Source of the DNA: Actinomycetota bacterium
Lineage (GTDB): Bacteria > Actinomycetota > Thermoleophilia > Gaiellales > Gaiellaceae
NCBI GenBank assembly: GCA_013695295.1
Contig: JACDAS010000153.1
Location: forward strand, 1-7,418
Direction: 5' to 3'
DNA: 7,418 nt
Shown here: one piece after another, positions 1 to 5,869 of the stretch
Position numbering within the stretch: the first letter of the stretch is position 1
Layout: each line of letters opens with the position of its first letter
Notes under the pieces: generated by a model
Told to the model about the DNA's origin: nothing
The model's input: the letters and a program-made list of their open reading frames with translations, nothing else
Databases searched by the model: none
Program-made: the position numbers and the translations under genes

Positions 1-95
1 ACGCCGGGCATTCACTCCTAGGAGGGATCGTGCCTCGAGCCCGTTCGGGCCGATAGAAGAGCAGTCGTTCCCCCCACTGGTAAAGGAGCCAGGTC
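1..95 (+). promoter_or_regulatory. 5' leader with strong Shine-Dalgarno before the ATG at 96
   Basis: No convincing gene is seen in 1-95. A GC hairpin (GCCC 39-42 with GGGC 47-50) lies in the middle. AAAGGAG at 82-88 is a strong ribosome binding site 7 nt before an ATG at 96, which is in frame with the secreted protein starting at 309. The same AAAGGAG is exactly complementary to CTCCTTT at 113-119, just inside that reading frame. It also sits in the loop of a small CTGG/CCAG stem (77-80 with 89-92). The site could therefore be hidden or exposed by RNA folding. The complementarity is visible; regulation is inference. Confidence 0.4.
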
Positions 96-308
96 ATGTC
101 CCCCCTTCACCCCTCCTTTGAGCCTCCTGAAAACTTTCCGGAGCGCGAGCCCGCGAGCGCCCGTGAGCTCCGTCTTCGCGCCTCTCCGGCGCCCTCGGCC
201 CGACTCGAGGACGTTCTCGGAGGCGAGTTCACCCACTTCCTGCTCAACGCCCTCGTGGGACCCGACGCTCAGCGGCCGCGACCCGTCGAAGTTCTAGAGT
301 TCCCGCGG

Positions 309-1316
309 ATGAGGTTCTCTGCATGGGCGAAGTGGCGTCTGCTCGCCACCAGCATCATCGTTTTCCCGCTCTGCACGTCGGTCGCCACCGCGGCCGTCGC
401 GCCGGCTCAGGCAGACCGTTCCGCCCCGCAGCGCTCGACCGCCTGCGCGGCCAAGAGCGGGCCGGCGACTGTCGCCAACCGGATCCCGCTCCGCCGCATG
501 GCTCCCGCGCAGCCGCCTCTGCCCGCAGGCTGCATCAATCCGATCATCGATGGCGAGTTCGAGGCCGGCTCGCCGTGGCCCGCGTGGACGATCCAGACCT
601 CGACGGGTTTCGACACACCGCTCTGCATCGAGACAACATGTGGAACGGGGGGTGGAACCGCACCTCCCTTTGCCGGCGCCAACTGGGCGTGGTTCGGAGG
701 CACCGCAGCTGCGGAGACAGCGACACTGGGGCAGGCTGTGACGATTCCGACCACGGCGACGTCGGCGACGCTCACGTTTCAGATGCGGATCGGTGCGGTT
801 TCGCCACCCTTCACGGACACGCTGACCGTCAGCATCGATGGTACGACCCTGCAGACCTACACTGAGCCCGCGACCGCCGAGTCGGGCTACACCTTGCGCA
901 CGATCGACGTGAGCGCTTTCGCGGACGGGGGGTTGCACACGCTCCTGTTCTCCTACGTTGGCCCGGGCGGCGACACCGCCAACTTCTCCGTCGACGACGT
1001 AGCTCTCAGTTACTGCGGTCCTTCGGCGGTCACGGTCGGATCGACCTCCGCGCTGCGGACACGCCGCGGTGTCAGCGTCCGCTGGAACACGGGCTCCGAC
1101 AACGCCCTGCTCGGTTTCCGTGTTTACCGGCAGGCCGGGTCGAAGCGGGTGGGCATCGGCCCGAGCCTACTCCGGGCACGTGGCGCCGTAGCCGGAAGCA
1201 GCTACAGCTTCGTCGACCGCTCCGCACCGCGAGGACGGACGCTCCGGTACTGGATCCAGGCCGTCCACCTCGACGGCTCCACGACCTGGCACGGCCCGGC
1301 GATCGCACGCGCCTGA
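309..1316 (+). CDS. secreted beta-sandwich plus fibronectin type III-like protein
   Basis: Exported protein of 335 residues with no recognised catalytic motif. From the ATG at 309 the N-terminus is a clear signal peptide: basic MRFSAWAKWR, a hydrophobic stretch at about 11-30, and likely cleavage after an AxA near residue 28 or 35. Residues about 75-236 form a beta-rich domain bounded by cysteines (CINP... to ...LSYC), with DGEFEAG and VDDVAL strands typical of jelly-roll or carbohydrate-binding-like modules. Residues about 239-335 look like a fibronectin type III domain (VSVRWNTGSDNALLGFRVYR, then YWIQAVHLDGS). There is no C-terminal membrane anchor or sortase signal, so it is probably free or loosely wall-bound. 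A TAGAGT hexamer at 295-300 lies 8 nt before this ATG and fits leaderless transcription. An alternative start at 96 has a strong Shine-Dalgarno and adds 71 residues in front of the signal peptide. Those 71 codons have visibly lower G/C at third positions (about 73%). Adhesion or polysaccharide binding is a guess. Confidence 0.75.
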   Translation: MRFSAWAKWRLLATSIIVFPLCTSVATAAVAPAQADRSAPQRSTACAAKSGPATVANRIPLRRMAPAQPPLPAGCINPIIDGEFEAGSPWPAWTIQTSTGFDTPLCIETTCGTGGGTAPPFAGANWAWFGGTAAAETATLGQAVTIPTTATSATLTFQMRIGAVSPPFTDTLTVSIDGTTLQTYTEPATAESGYTLRTIDVSAFADGGLHTLLFSYVGPGGDTANFSVDDVALSYCGPSAVTVGSTSALRTRRGVSVRWNTGSDNALLGFRVYRQAGSKRVGIGPSLLRARGAVAGSSYSFVDRSAPRGRTLRYWIQAVHLDGSTTWHGPAIARA

Positions 1317-1345
1317 GCGCCTCGAGCCCAGAGGCCCGAGGACGC
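1317..1345 (+). terminator. stem-loop directly after the secreted protein stop codon
   Basis: GCGCCTCG (1317-1324) pairs with CGAGG (1337-1341) and, across a one-base bulge at 1342, with CGC (1343-1345). This gives an 8-bp GC-rich stem and a 12-nt loop starting one base after the TGA. No T-tract follows, so it is at best a non-canonical terminator of the kind often seen in high-GC actinobacteria. Confidence 0.35.
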
Positions 1346-1346
1346 G

Positions 1347-1583
1347 CTAACCCGAGGTCTGCTGGTTCGAGTCCAGCCCGGTGGGCAGCTGAGCCCTAGC
1401 GTGCCGTGAGCATACGTCGCCGACCGGACGGATGGGGTCGCCCGTGTGCACCTGCGAGCGGCCGGTCCGGCGGCCCAGTGCGAGCAGCGCCCTCAGGGTT
1501 CCCCACAGCGGCAACGGCGACAGCCTTTCTCGGCGCCACTCAGCCGCGAGCTCGGCCGTCGATCTGGGTTCGAGGTCTTGCAA
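1347..1583 (-). CDS. short divergent protein of unknown function, possibly truncated
   Basis: A 78-residue leftward gene that I do not recognise. The start is the TTG at 1583-1581, because AGGAGGAG (1595-1588) gives a near-perfect Shine-Dalgarno 4 nt upstream (6 nt from its AGGAGG core). A consensus promoter, TTGACA (1655-1650) and TAGTAT (1631-1626) with an 18-nt spacer, points at it. Codons are strongly G/C-ending. The N-terminal half (MQDLEPRSTAELAAEWRRER then LSPLPLWGTLRALLALGRR) has an acidic helix-like start and a hydrophobic segment at about 22-36. The last 13 residues (LPTGLDSNQQTSG) are the antisense reading of a tRNA-like T-arm, so the natural C-terminus has probably been lost or replaced. 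It is divergent from the TetR gene across two operator-like sites and is the most likely target of that regulator. It could be a broken remnant rather than a working gene. Confidence 0.5.
   Translation of the reverse strand: MQDLEPRSTAELAAEWRRERLSPLPLWGTLRALLALGRRTGRSQVHTGDPIRPVGDVCSRHARAQLPTGLDSNQQTSG
1348..1388 (+). other. tRNA 3'-half-like fragment, possible attachment-site remnant
   Basis: The stretch TAACCCGAGGTCT followed by GCTGGTTCGAGTCCAGC (1361-1377) looks like the anticodon 3' side, variable region and T-arm of a bacterial tRNA. It has a perfect 5-bp T-stem (GCTGG/CCAGC) and a consensus TTCGAGT loop. The following CCGGTGGGCA (1378-1387) would be the 3' acceptor strand and discriminator region. 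No matching 5' acceptor (CCACCGG), D-arm or anticodon 5' stem is present upstream, so this is not a complete tRNA gene. Tyrosine-recombinase elements commonly use tRNA 3' ends as attachment sites, which makes a remnant att site plausible. The isotype cannot be assigned. Confidence 0.5.
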
Positions 1584-1599
1584 GTGGCTCCTCCTAGAT

Positions 1600-1655
1600 A
1601 GCACGATCGGTCGTTCCTTCTCGACATACTACGAACGGTCGTGCTAACTTGTCAA
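1600..1655. promoter_or_regulatory. face-to-face divergent promoters with two TetR-type operators
   Basis: Two copies of ACGAnCGGTCGT (1603-1614 and 1631-1642) are each near-palindromic (10 of 12 bases). Together they form a larger dyad, AGCACGAtCGgTCGT (1600-1614) against ACGAaCGgTCGTGCT (1631-1645), matching at 13 of 15 positions. Leftward promoter: TTGACA 1655-1650, 18-nt spacer, TAGTAT 1631-1626. Rightward promoter: TCGACA 1621-1626, 18-nt spacer, TAACTT 1645-1650. The right operator lies inside the spacer shared by both promoters; the left operator lies just past the expected leftward start of transcription. Bound TetR protein should therefore block both genes. Motifs are seen directly; binding is inferred. 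Confidence 0.65.
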
Positions 1656-1657
1656 GC

Positions 1658-2275
1658 GTGGTTGCTACCCCGGTTCGGGCGAGGCGCTCCGACGGCGACC
1701 GGAGCAGGGCGGCGATCCTCGACGCGGCCGCGCGGCTCGCAACGGTCGAGGGGCTCGAGGGGCTTTCGATCGGCCGGCTCGCGGACTACATCGGCATGAG
1801 TAAGAGCGGCCTCTACGCGCACTTCGGCTCGAAGGAGGAGCTGCAGCTCGCGGCCATCGACACGGCCGCCTCGATCTTCACTGCCGAGGTGATCGACCCT
1901 GCTCGCGCCGCTGACGGGGCGCTCGCCCGGCTCGAGGCACTGTGCGACTCGTTCCTCTCGTACGTCGAGCGGGAGGTCTTCCCCGGCGGCTGCTTCTTCG
2001 CCGCCGTCTCGGCCGAGCTCGACTCCCACCCCGGCGCGGTCAAGGAGAAGCTGCGGGAGCTGCAGCGGGCCTGGCTCGACCTCCTCGAGCGCCGCGTTGG
2101 CGCGGCTCAGGAGGCCGGAGAGCTCGATCCCGCCGAGGACGCCGGCCAGCTCGCCTTCGAGTTGAACGCCATGTGCGCGATGGGAAACGCGGTCTTCGTG
2201 CTGCAGGGCGACCCGAACGCGCTCGAGCGCGCCCGCCGTGGCTTCCTCGCCCGGCTCGCGGTCGCCGCTTCCTGA
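1658..2275 (+). CDS. TetR/AcrR-family transcriptional regulator
   Basis: DNA-binding repressor of 205 residues, the usual size for the family. The N-terminal helix-turn-helix domain is clear: SRAAILDAAARLATVEGLEG begins at about residue 16, and SIGRLADYIGMSKSGLYAHF at about 37-56 contains the recognition helix, followed by GSKEEL. The C-terminal ligand domain carries a FPGGCFFAAV segment (about 108-117), a pattern common in actinobacterial TetR proteins; the ligand is unknown. The GTG at 1658 is preferred because a TAACTT hexamer ends 7 nt before it, giving a leaderless transcript. A TTG at 1649 in the same frame overlaps that hexamer, and no Shine-Dalgarno exists for either. The paired operators at 1603-1614 and 1631-1642 imply self-repression and repression of the divergent gene at 1347-1583. 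The family call is firm; the regulated function is unknown. Confidence 0.93.
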   Translation: MVATPVRARRSDGDRSRAAILDAAARLATVEGLEGLSIGRLADYIGMSKSGLYAHFGSKEELQLAAIDTAASIFTAEVIDPARAADGALARLEALCDSFLSYVEREVFPGGCFFAAVSAELDSHPGAVKEKLRELQRAWLDLLERRVGAAQEAGELDPAEDAGQLAFELNAMCAMGNAVFVLQGDPNALERARRGFLARLAVAAS

Positions 2276-2296
2276 GCAGCCGGGCCCGGCTGGCTC
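2274..2296 (+). terminator. palindromic stem after the tetR-family gene
   Basis: CAGCCGGGCCCGGCTG (2277-2292) is a perfect 16-bp palindrome starting one base after the TGA. With GAGC (2274-2277) against GCTC (2293-2296) and one bulged G, the stem can be lengthened. There is no T-tract. It would separate the TetR gene from the SOS-type promoter downstream. Terminator function is inferred from position and stability. Confidence 0.4.
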
Positions 2297-2343
2297 GGCC
2301 CCTGAACTACCGGCTGTCGAGCGGCAAGCCTGAGGGCGCCACC

Positions 2344-2378
2344 TTGCGTTGCGAACATATGTTCGCTTAGATCCCTCT
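2344..2378 (+). promoter_or_regulatory. LexA (SOS) box within the nuclease promoter
   Basis: GCGAACATATGTTCGC (2351-2366) is a perfect 16-bp palindrome and matches the Gram-positive SOS box consensus CGAACrnryGTTyG at every position. A candidate -35 (TTGCGT 2344-2349) and a weak -10 (TTAGAT 2367-2372) flank it with a 17-nt spacer, so LexA would sit exactly between them. An alternative -10 is TATGTT (2358-2363), inside the box. The GTG at 2379 lies 6 nt past TTAGAT, consistent with a leaderless message. Confidence 0.8.
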
Positions 2379-4058
2379 GTGCAGCTCTCGCTGGACGCTG
2401 TCGATCGCCTCGTGGACGCGCTCGAGGAACGGGCGGCGCCGCTCGATCCGGTCGGGGCGGCTCGGGTCCTGTTCGCGACGAGGTCGATGCCGGTGGCCCT
2501 CGCCTCCACCCTCGTCGGCGACGTGGTTGCCGGGGATGCTCGGCTCCGGATCGTCGGAGGCACTGTCGCGCTCGCCGGGCTCGAATGCGACCAACCGCTC
2601 GAGCAGGCCGAGTTCGTCGTCTTCGACCTGGAGACGACGGGGCTGTCGGCCGCCACCGGGCGCATCTGCGAGATCGGCGCCGTGCGGGTCCGCGCGCTCG
2701 AGTCGGTGGACGAGTTCCAGACGCTCGTCGACCCGCGTGTGGCGATGCCCGCCCCGATCTCCCGCCTGACGGGACTCCACGATCCGGAGCTGCGGCAGGC
2801 CCCACGCGTTGCGACCGCCGTTCGGGGCTTCGTCGCCTTCGCGGGGGACACGACGCTCGTCGCGCACAACGCGCGCTTCGACCTGTCGTTTCTCGATCGG
2901 CAGCTGGAGCGCCTCTACGGTCGCAGACGGGTCGCGCCCGCCCTCGACACGGTGGCACTGGCGCGCCGGCTCCTGGCCGGCCGGGTCCGCCGCACGAGCC
3001 TTGCCTCGCTGTCGCACTTCTTCGGGACGACGGCGCGGCCGTGCCATCGTGCGCTGCCCGACGCGCAGGCGACCGCCGAGGTCCTCGTGCAACTGATCGG
3101 GCTCGCCCAGGAGCGGGGTGCCCGAACCCTCGGGGAGCTGCATGCCCTGGCGGCGCCGCGGAAGCGCCGCGTGTACGGAAAGCGCTCGCTAGCGCACGGG
3201 GCTCCGACCCGACCTGGCGTCTACCTCTTCCACGGCCCCGGCGACCAGGTGCTCTACGTGGGCAAGGCGAGAGACTTGAGGGCCCGTCTGCGCTCCTACT
3301 TCCGGAGCGACAGGCAGAGGCCGGCCGTCGAGGCGGCGCTCGCCGCCGTCGACCGGATCGAGTGGCGCATCCACGGCTCGGAGCTCGAAGCGGCGCTGGA
3401 CGAGCTTCGCCTGATCCGTGAGCTCCGCCCCCCGGCGAACGCGCGCGGGCTGCGGCCCGATCGCTACGTCTATCTTCGCCGGCGCGGCGACGGCATCGTC
3501 GTCTCCGCAGCTCCGACCCCCCTCGGCCCGCTGCGGAGCCGTCGCCGAGCCCACCTTGCGGCGCGCGCGCTGAGCACCGCGACCGTCGAGGAGCTCGACG
3601 CCCTCCCGGTCGGAGAAGGGCCGCTCCCACACCTGCGGGCCAGGCTCGGGAACCTCTCCGACTGCAGGCGCTACGAGGACGCGGCCCGGCTCCGAGACCG
3701 GATCGCGGCGCTCGAGCAGGTGCTCGGCCACCTGCGGAGGCTCGCCCAGCTCCGGTCCCGCGCGCTCTGCGTGCTGGCGCCGGCGGTCGAGCCGCGCTGG
3801 GCGCGCGGATTCTTCGTTGCCGGCGGCGAGCTTCGGGCGGTCCGGACGCTCCCGCCCGGGGCCGGTGCGCGCGTCGAGGTCGAGGCGGGGCTGGCGGCGG
3901 CGCACGCTGCGGCCTCAGAGGCCCTCGCGCCGGAGTCCGTCGACGAGCTGCTCGTCATCGCGGGGTTCCTGAACCGGCCGCCGCCCGAGCTCACGGTCCT
4001 CCCGCTCGACGCAGAGGCGGTGCTCCGCGAGCTCGCGAGGCGCGAGCGGTCGACCTAG
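2379..4058 (+). CDS. DEDDh 3'-5' exonuclease fused to UvrC-type GIY-YIG nuclease
   Basis: A 559-residue DNA repair nuclease that fuses a DnaQ-like exonuclease to the N-terminal nuclease half of UvrC. Residues 1-75 are a less familiar N-terminal region, possibly helical/winged-helix. The exonuclease motifs follow: FDLETTG (ExoI, D and E at 83/85), HNARFD (ExoII, 163-168), and H223 with D228 (ExoIII, H-x4-D, the DEDDh type). The GIY-YIG domain spans about 279-360: GVY 280-282, YVG 293-295, with Y293, K296, R303, E342 and N354 matching the spacing of UvrC catalytic residues. A UVR-like helix pair (RYEDAARLRDRIAALEQVLG) lies at about 431-450. The UvrC C-terminal RNase H-like nuclease and helix-hairpin-helix domains are absent, so it resembles Cho in making one incision only. 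Fusions of this type are known in actinobacteria. The GTG at 2379 is chosen because the longer TTG start at 2349 overlaps the SOS box. Substrate is inferred. Confidence 0.92.
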   Translation: MQLSLDAVDRLVDALEERAAPLDPVGAARVLFATRSMPVALASTLVGDVVAGDARLRIVGGTVALAGLECDQPLEQAEFVVFDLETTGLSAATGRICEIGAVRVRALESVDEFQTLVDPRVAMPAPISRLTGLHDPELRQAPRVATAVRGFVAFAGDTTLVAHNARFDLSFLDRQLERLYGRRRVAPALDTVALARRLLAGRVRRTSLASLSHFFGTTARPCHRALPDAQATAEVLVQLIGLAQERGARTLGELHALAAPRKRRVYGKRSLAHGAPTRPGVYLFHGPGDQVLYVGKARDLRARLRSYFRSDRQRPAVEAALAAVDRIEWRIHGSELEAALDELRLIRELRPPANARGLRPDRYVYLRRRGDGIVVSAAPTPLGPLRSRRRAHLAARALSTATVEELDALPVGEGPLPHLRARLGNLSDCRRYEDAARLRDRIAALEQVLGHLRRLAQLRSRALCVLAPAVEPRWARGFFVAGGELRAVRTLPPGAGARVEVEAGLAAAHAAASEALAPESVDELLVIAGFLNRPPPELTVLPLDAEAVLRELARRERST

Positions 4059-4066
4059 CGGCCTTA

Positions 4067-4229
4067 GAACTCGTTTCAAAATGAAGCACTGAGCCGCCGT
4101 GGCACGCTGGAGACGCCCGAGCCGTCGTCCTCAGTCGTCTCAGTAGCGCTGCTACCGGGGCTCCCTGCGTCCTAGCCTCGCCCGTATCCAGCGCACCCCA
4201 TCGGCGAGTCGTCATTCTGAAACGAGTTT
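4067..4229. mobile_element. 163-bp inverted-repeat element (MITE-like)
   Basis: AACTCGTTTCAAAATGA (4068-4084) and TCATTCTGAAACGAGTT (4212-4228) are inverted repeats matching at 16 of 17 positions, separated by 127 nt with no open gene of its own. TTA occurs immediately outside both ends (4064-4066 and 4230-4232), and TTAG if the element is started at 4068. A 3-bp TNA or 4-bp YTAR duplication is typical of IS5-family groups, so this is best read as a non-autonomous relative of such an element. It carries no transposase and depends on one elsewhere. The parent family is inferred; the repeats and duplication are directly visible. Confidence 0.7.
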
Positions 4230-5792
4230 TTAGCCGATGCGGAACGCGCCGCTGACGAACGTAGTCGTGCGCTCGGGGTTCAGCTCGGCGGAGAGCTTGA
4301 CGGCGTAGACGTACCAGCCGGCTTTCTGCCGCTTCGCCGGGAACTGGACGAGGGGCACCCAGCGGGCCTGGACGGAACCCGTCGCCCCGGCGACCGACGT
4401 CTGCCCGAAATAGGCCCCGACATTCGCGCGCTGGCTGCGGCTGAGCCCTGCCTTCGTCGGGACCCGCATGATCTTGCTCTCGGAGGTCGCGCTCTCCTCG
4501 GCGGTGACGGAGAAGTTGAAGGACGTCCCGCGGACCGGCTTGCGTCCGAGCCTGAACGTCGCGGCGGCGCCGACGACGCCGGTCTCGTGGCGGAAGGCGC
4601 GCTCCTGGCCGGCGCACATGCCGCCGGTCTGCGCGACCGTGTCCCGCACCGTGTCGAAGGACTGCCGGCGCGACCCGTCGGCGCGGATCATCCCCGACTG
4701 CCACTGGGCGAGGTTCGCGTCGTCCATGAAACGGTAGATGAGCACGCTCCGGACGCTCGGGTCGCAGGCCAGATAGCGGATCATCTCGGCGTAGTTGCCG
4801 GCCTGGGTCGCCTCGTCGGTCACGTCCGAGACCTCGCGGCCGTAGTAGGCGGGCGTGTTCGCAGAGGAGATCTCGACCTGCCAGCCGGTCTCGTTGAGGT
4901 TGAATCGCAGCCCCTCCTCGACGGTCGGCTGCCCGGTGCCCCGGAAGGCGTCCCAGAGCGCCTGCTTCAGACGGTCGAGGTCGGCGATCCCCGCATTCGG
5001 CCAGGCGTAGCTCCGGCCGACGGCATCCTTCGCCGAGGCGGGGTAGGGATGGAAGGAGAGCTCGTCCATGATCGGCGTGGTGCGGCCGCTCTGGCGGTAG
5101 GCCACCCCCATGTAATGGATGAAACGGGTGGGGGAGATCGAGATGTTGCTGACCGCGTTCGGGTCGTCGTTCCCGCGGGCGTCCAGGCCCCCGCCGCTGA
5201 CCCGGATCGAGGGGTCGATCGCCTTCAGGGCGTCGTACGAGCGCGCGAGCAGGTCGACGAACGCGGCGGGCGATACGGGCTGCCCGGCCTCGTCGAACTG
5301 CGGTCGCCAGAAGTAGGTCACGTTCGGCTCGTTGCCGACGACGTAGTTCTTCACCTGCGGGAACTGACGCGCGAGGTGCTGGAGGTACGCGGGAAACATC
5401 ATCCGGTTCTCCGCCGGGCCGAAGACGCGCGGGTTGACGCCGGTGACGACGAACAGGACGGTGATGCCGCGCGCGATCGCCTGGTCCGCGGCGCCGGCAA
5501 TCGCCGCGTGCTCGCGGATGTCCATCGGGTTCGACGGATCCCAGGTGACGACGATGCGACTCATCGAGAGGTTGGCGCTCCGCATCAGGCCGTAGAAGCC
5601 GGCACCGTTGTCCGAGGTGCCCTTCATCTCCTCCGTCGCCACGCCGACGACGAGCGCGCCGAGGGGGCGTCCCGAGGCGCCCGGGGCGCTGCCGAGCGAC
5701 GCGAGTGCGACGGCGGCCAACGCGACGGCCAGGGTCAGTGCCAGGGCCAGCCCACGCTGCCGCCCGTTCGATCTGCCCGCCACAAGCTTCAT
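4230..5792 (-). CDS. secreted clan GH-A-like glycoside hydrolase
   Basis: Exported protein of 520 residues resembling cellulase-type (beta/alpha)8 glycoside hydrolases. MKLVAGRSNGRQRG and a hydrophobic segment (about 15-35) form the signal peptide, so the ATG at 5792 is taken rather than the longer open frame to 6047, which overlaps the copper gene. Barrel hallmarks run from about residue 45 to 390: VVGNEPN with E155 as the likely acid/base after strand 4, SFHPYP at 246-251, and NLNETGWQ with E301 as the likely nucleophile after strand 7. A C-terminal region (about 405-520) looks beta-rich and may be an accessory domain. Substrate cannot be assigned. It lies 77 nt downstream of the copper gene in the same orientation, without an obvious own Shine-Dalgarno or promoter. 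Its TAA stop coincides with the TTA repeat at the edge of the miniature element, so the insertion leaves the protein intact. Confidence 0.8.
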   Translation of the reverse strand: MKLVAGRSNGRQRGLALALTLAVALAAVALASLGSAPGASGRPLGALVVGVATEEMKGTSDNGAGFYGLMRSANLSMSRIVVTWDPSNPMDIREHAAIAGAADQAIARGITVLFVVTGVNPRVFGPAENRMMFPAYLQHLARQFPQVKNYVVGNEPNVTYFWRPQFDEAGQPVSPAAFVDLLARSYDALKAIDPSIRVSGGGLDARGNDDPNAVSNISISPTRFIHYMGVAYRQSGRTTPIMDELSFHPYPASAKDAVGRSYAWPNAGIADLDRLKQALWDAFRGTGQPTVEEGLRFNLNETGWQVEISSANTPAYYGREVSDVTDEATQAGNYAEMIRYLACDPSVRSVLIYRFMDDANLAQWQSGMIRADGSRRQSFDTVRDTVAQTGGMCAGQERAFRHETGVVGAAATFRLGRKPVRGTSFNFSVTAEESATSESKIMRVPTKAGLSRSQRANVGAYFGQTSVAGATGSVQARWVPLVQFPAKRQKAGWYVYAVKLSAELNPERTTTFVSGAFRIG

Positions 5793-5869
5793 CTGAAGGT
5801 CATCGGCGCGGTTGTCCGCGACCGATCTCCCCCGACCAGGTAAAGCGGCGGCTTCCGGGGATGAGCGAG
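5793..5869 (-). promoter_or_regulatory. 77-nt gap between copper gene and glycoside hydrolase gene
   Basis: On the minus strand TCCCCG (rc of 5852-5857) and CGGGGA (rc of 5829-5834) could pair around a roughly 17-nt loop, but no T-tract follows. No TAnnnT hexamer lies at leaderless distance from the ATG at 5792, and the only Shine-Dalgarno-like GGGGAG is about 30 nt away. Read-through from the copper gene is the simplest way to express the hydrolase; this is inference. Confidence 0.25.

Noticed and set aside
30..56. Eight-codon leader peptide frame (GTG to TAG) after AGGAGG at 20-25
   Set aside because: Too short, spacing of only 4 nt, and the Shine-Dalgarno may be incidental to a CTCCTAGGAG palindrome; no attenuation-type codon run.
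2..120. Frame open from the left edge to TGA at 118-120, possible tail of an upstream gene
   Set aside because: Only 39 codons with modest third-position G/C and no recognisable motif; cannot be supported.
18..236. Minus-strand 72-codon frame over the leader
   Set aside because: No Shine-Dalgarno or promoter seen and composition is that of an antisense shadow.
1290..1388. Complete tRNA gene
   Set aside because: Only the 3' half is present; no D-arm, anticodon 5' stem or complementary acceptor strand could be found upstream.
1432..1647. Plus-strand 71-codon frame running into the TetR operators
   Set aside because: Ser/Arg-rich with no start signals, covers the promoter region, and opposes the better supported minus-strand gene.
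2107..3630. Long minus-strand open frame (507 codons) opposite the nuclease gene
   Set aside because: Arg/Gly/Pro-rich composition typical of antisense frames in high-GC DNA; the opposite strand holds a clear nuclease with all motifs.
4587..5843. Plus-strand open frame (418 codons) opposite the glycoside hydrolase
   Set aside because: Low-complexity Val/Asp/Arg/Gly shadow of the real minus-strand gene; no domain recognised.
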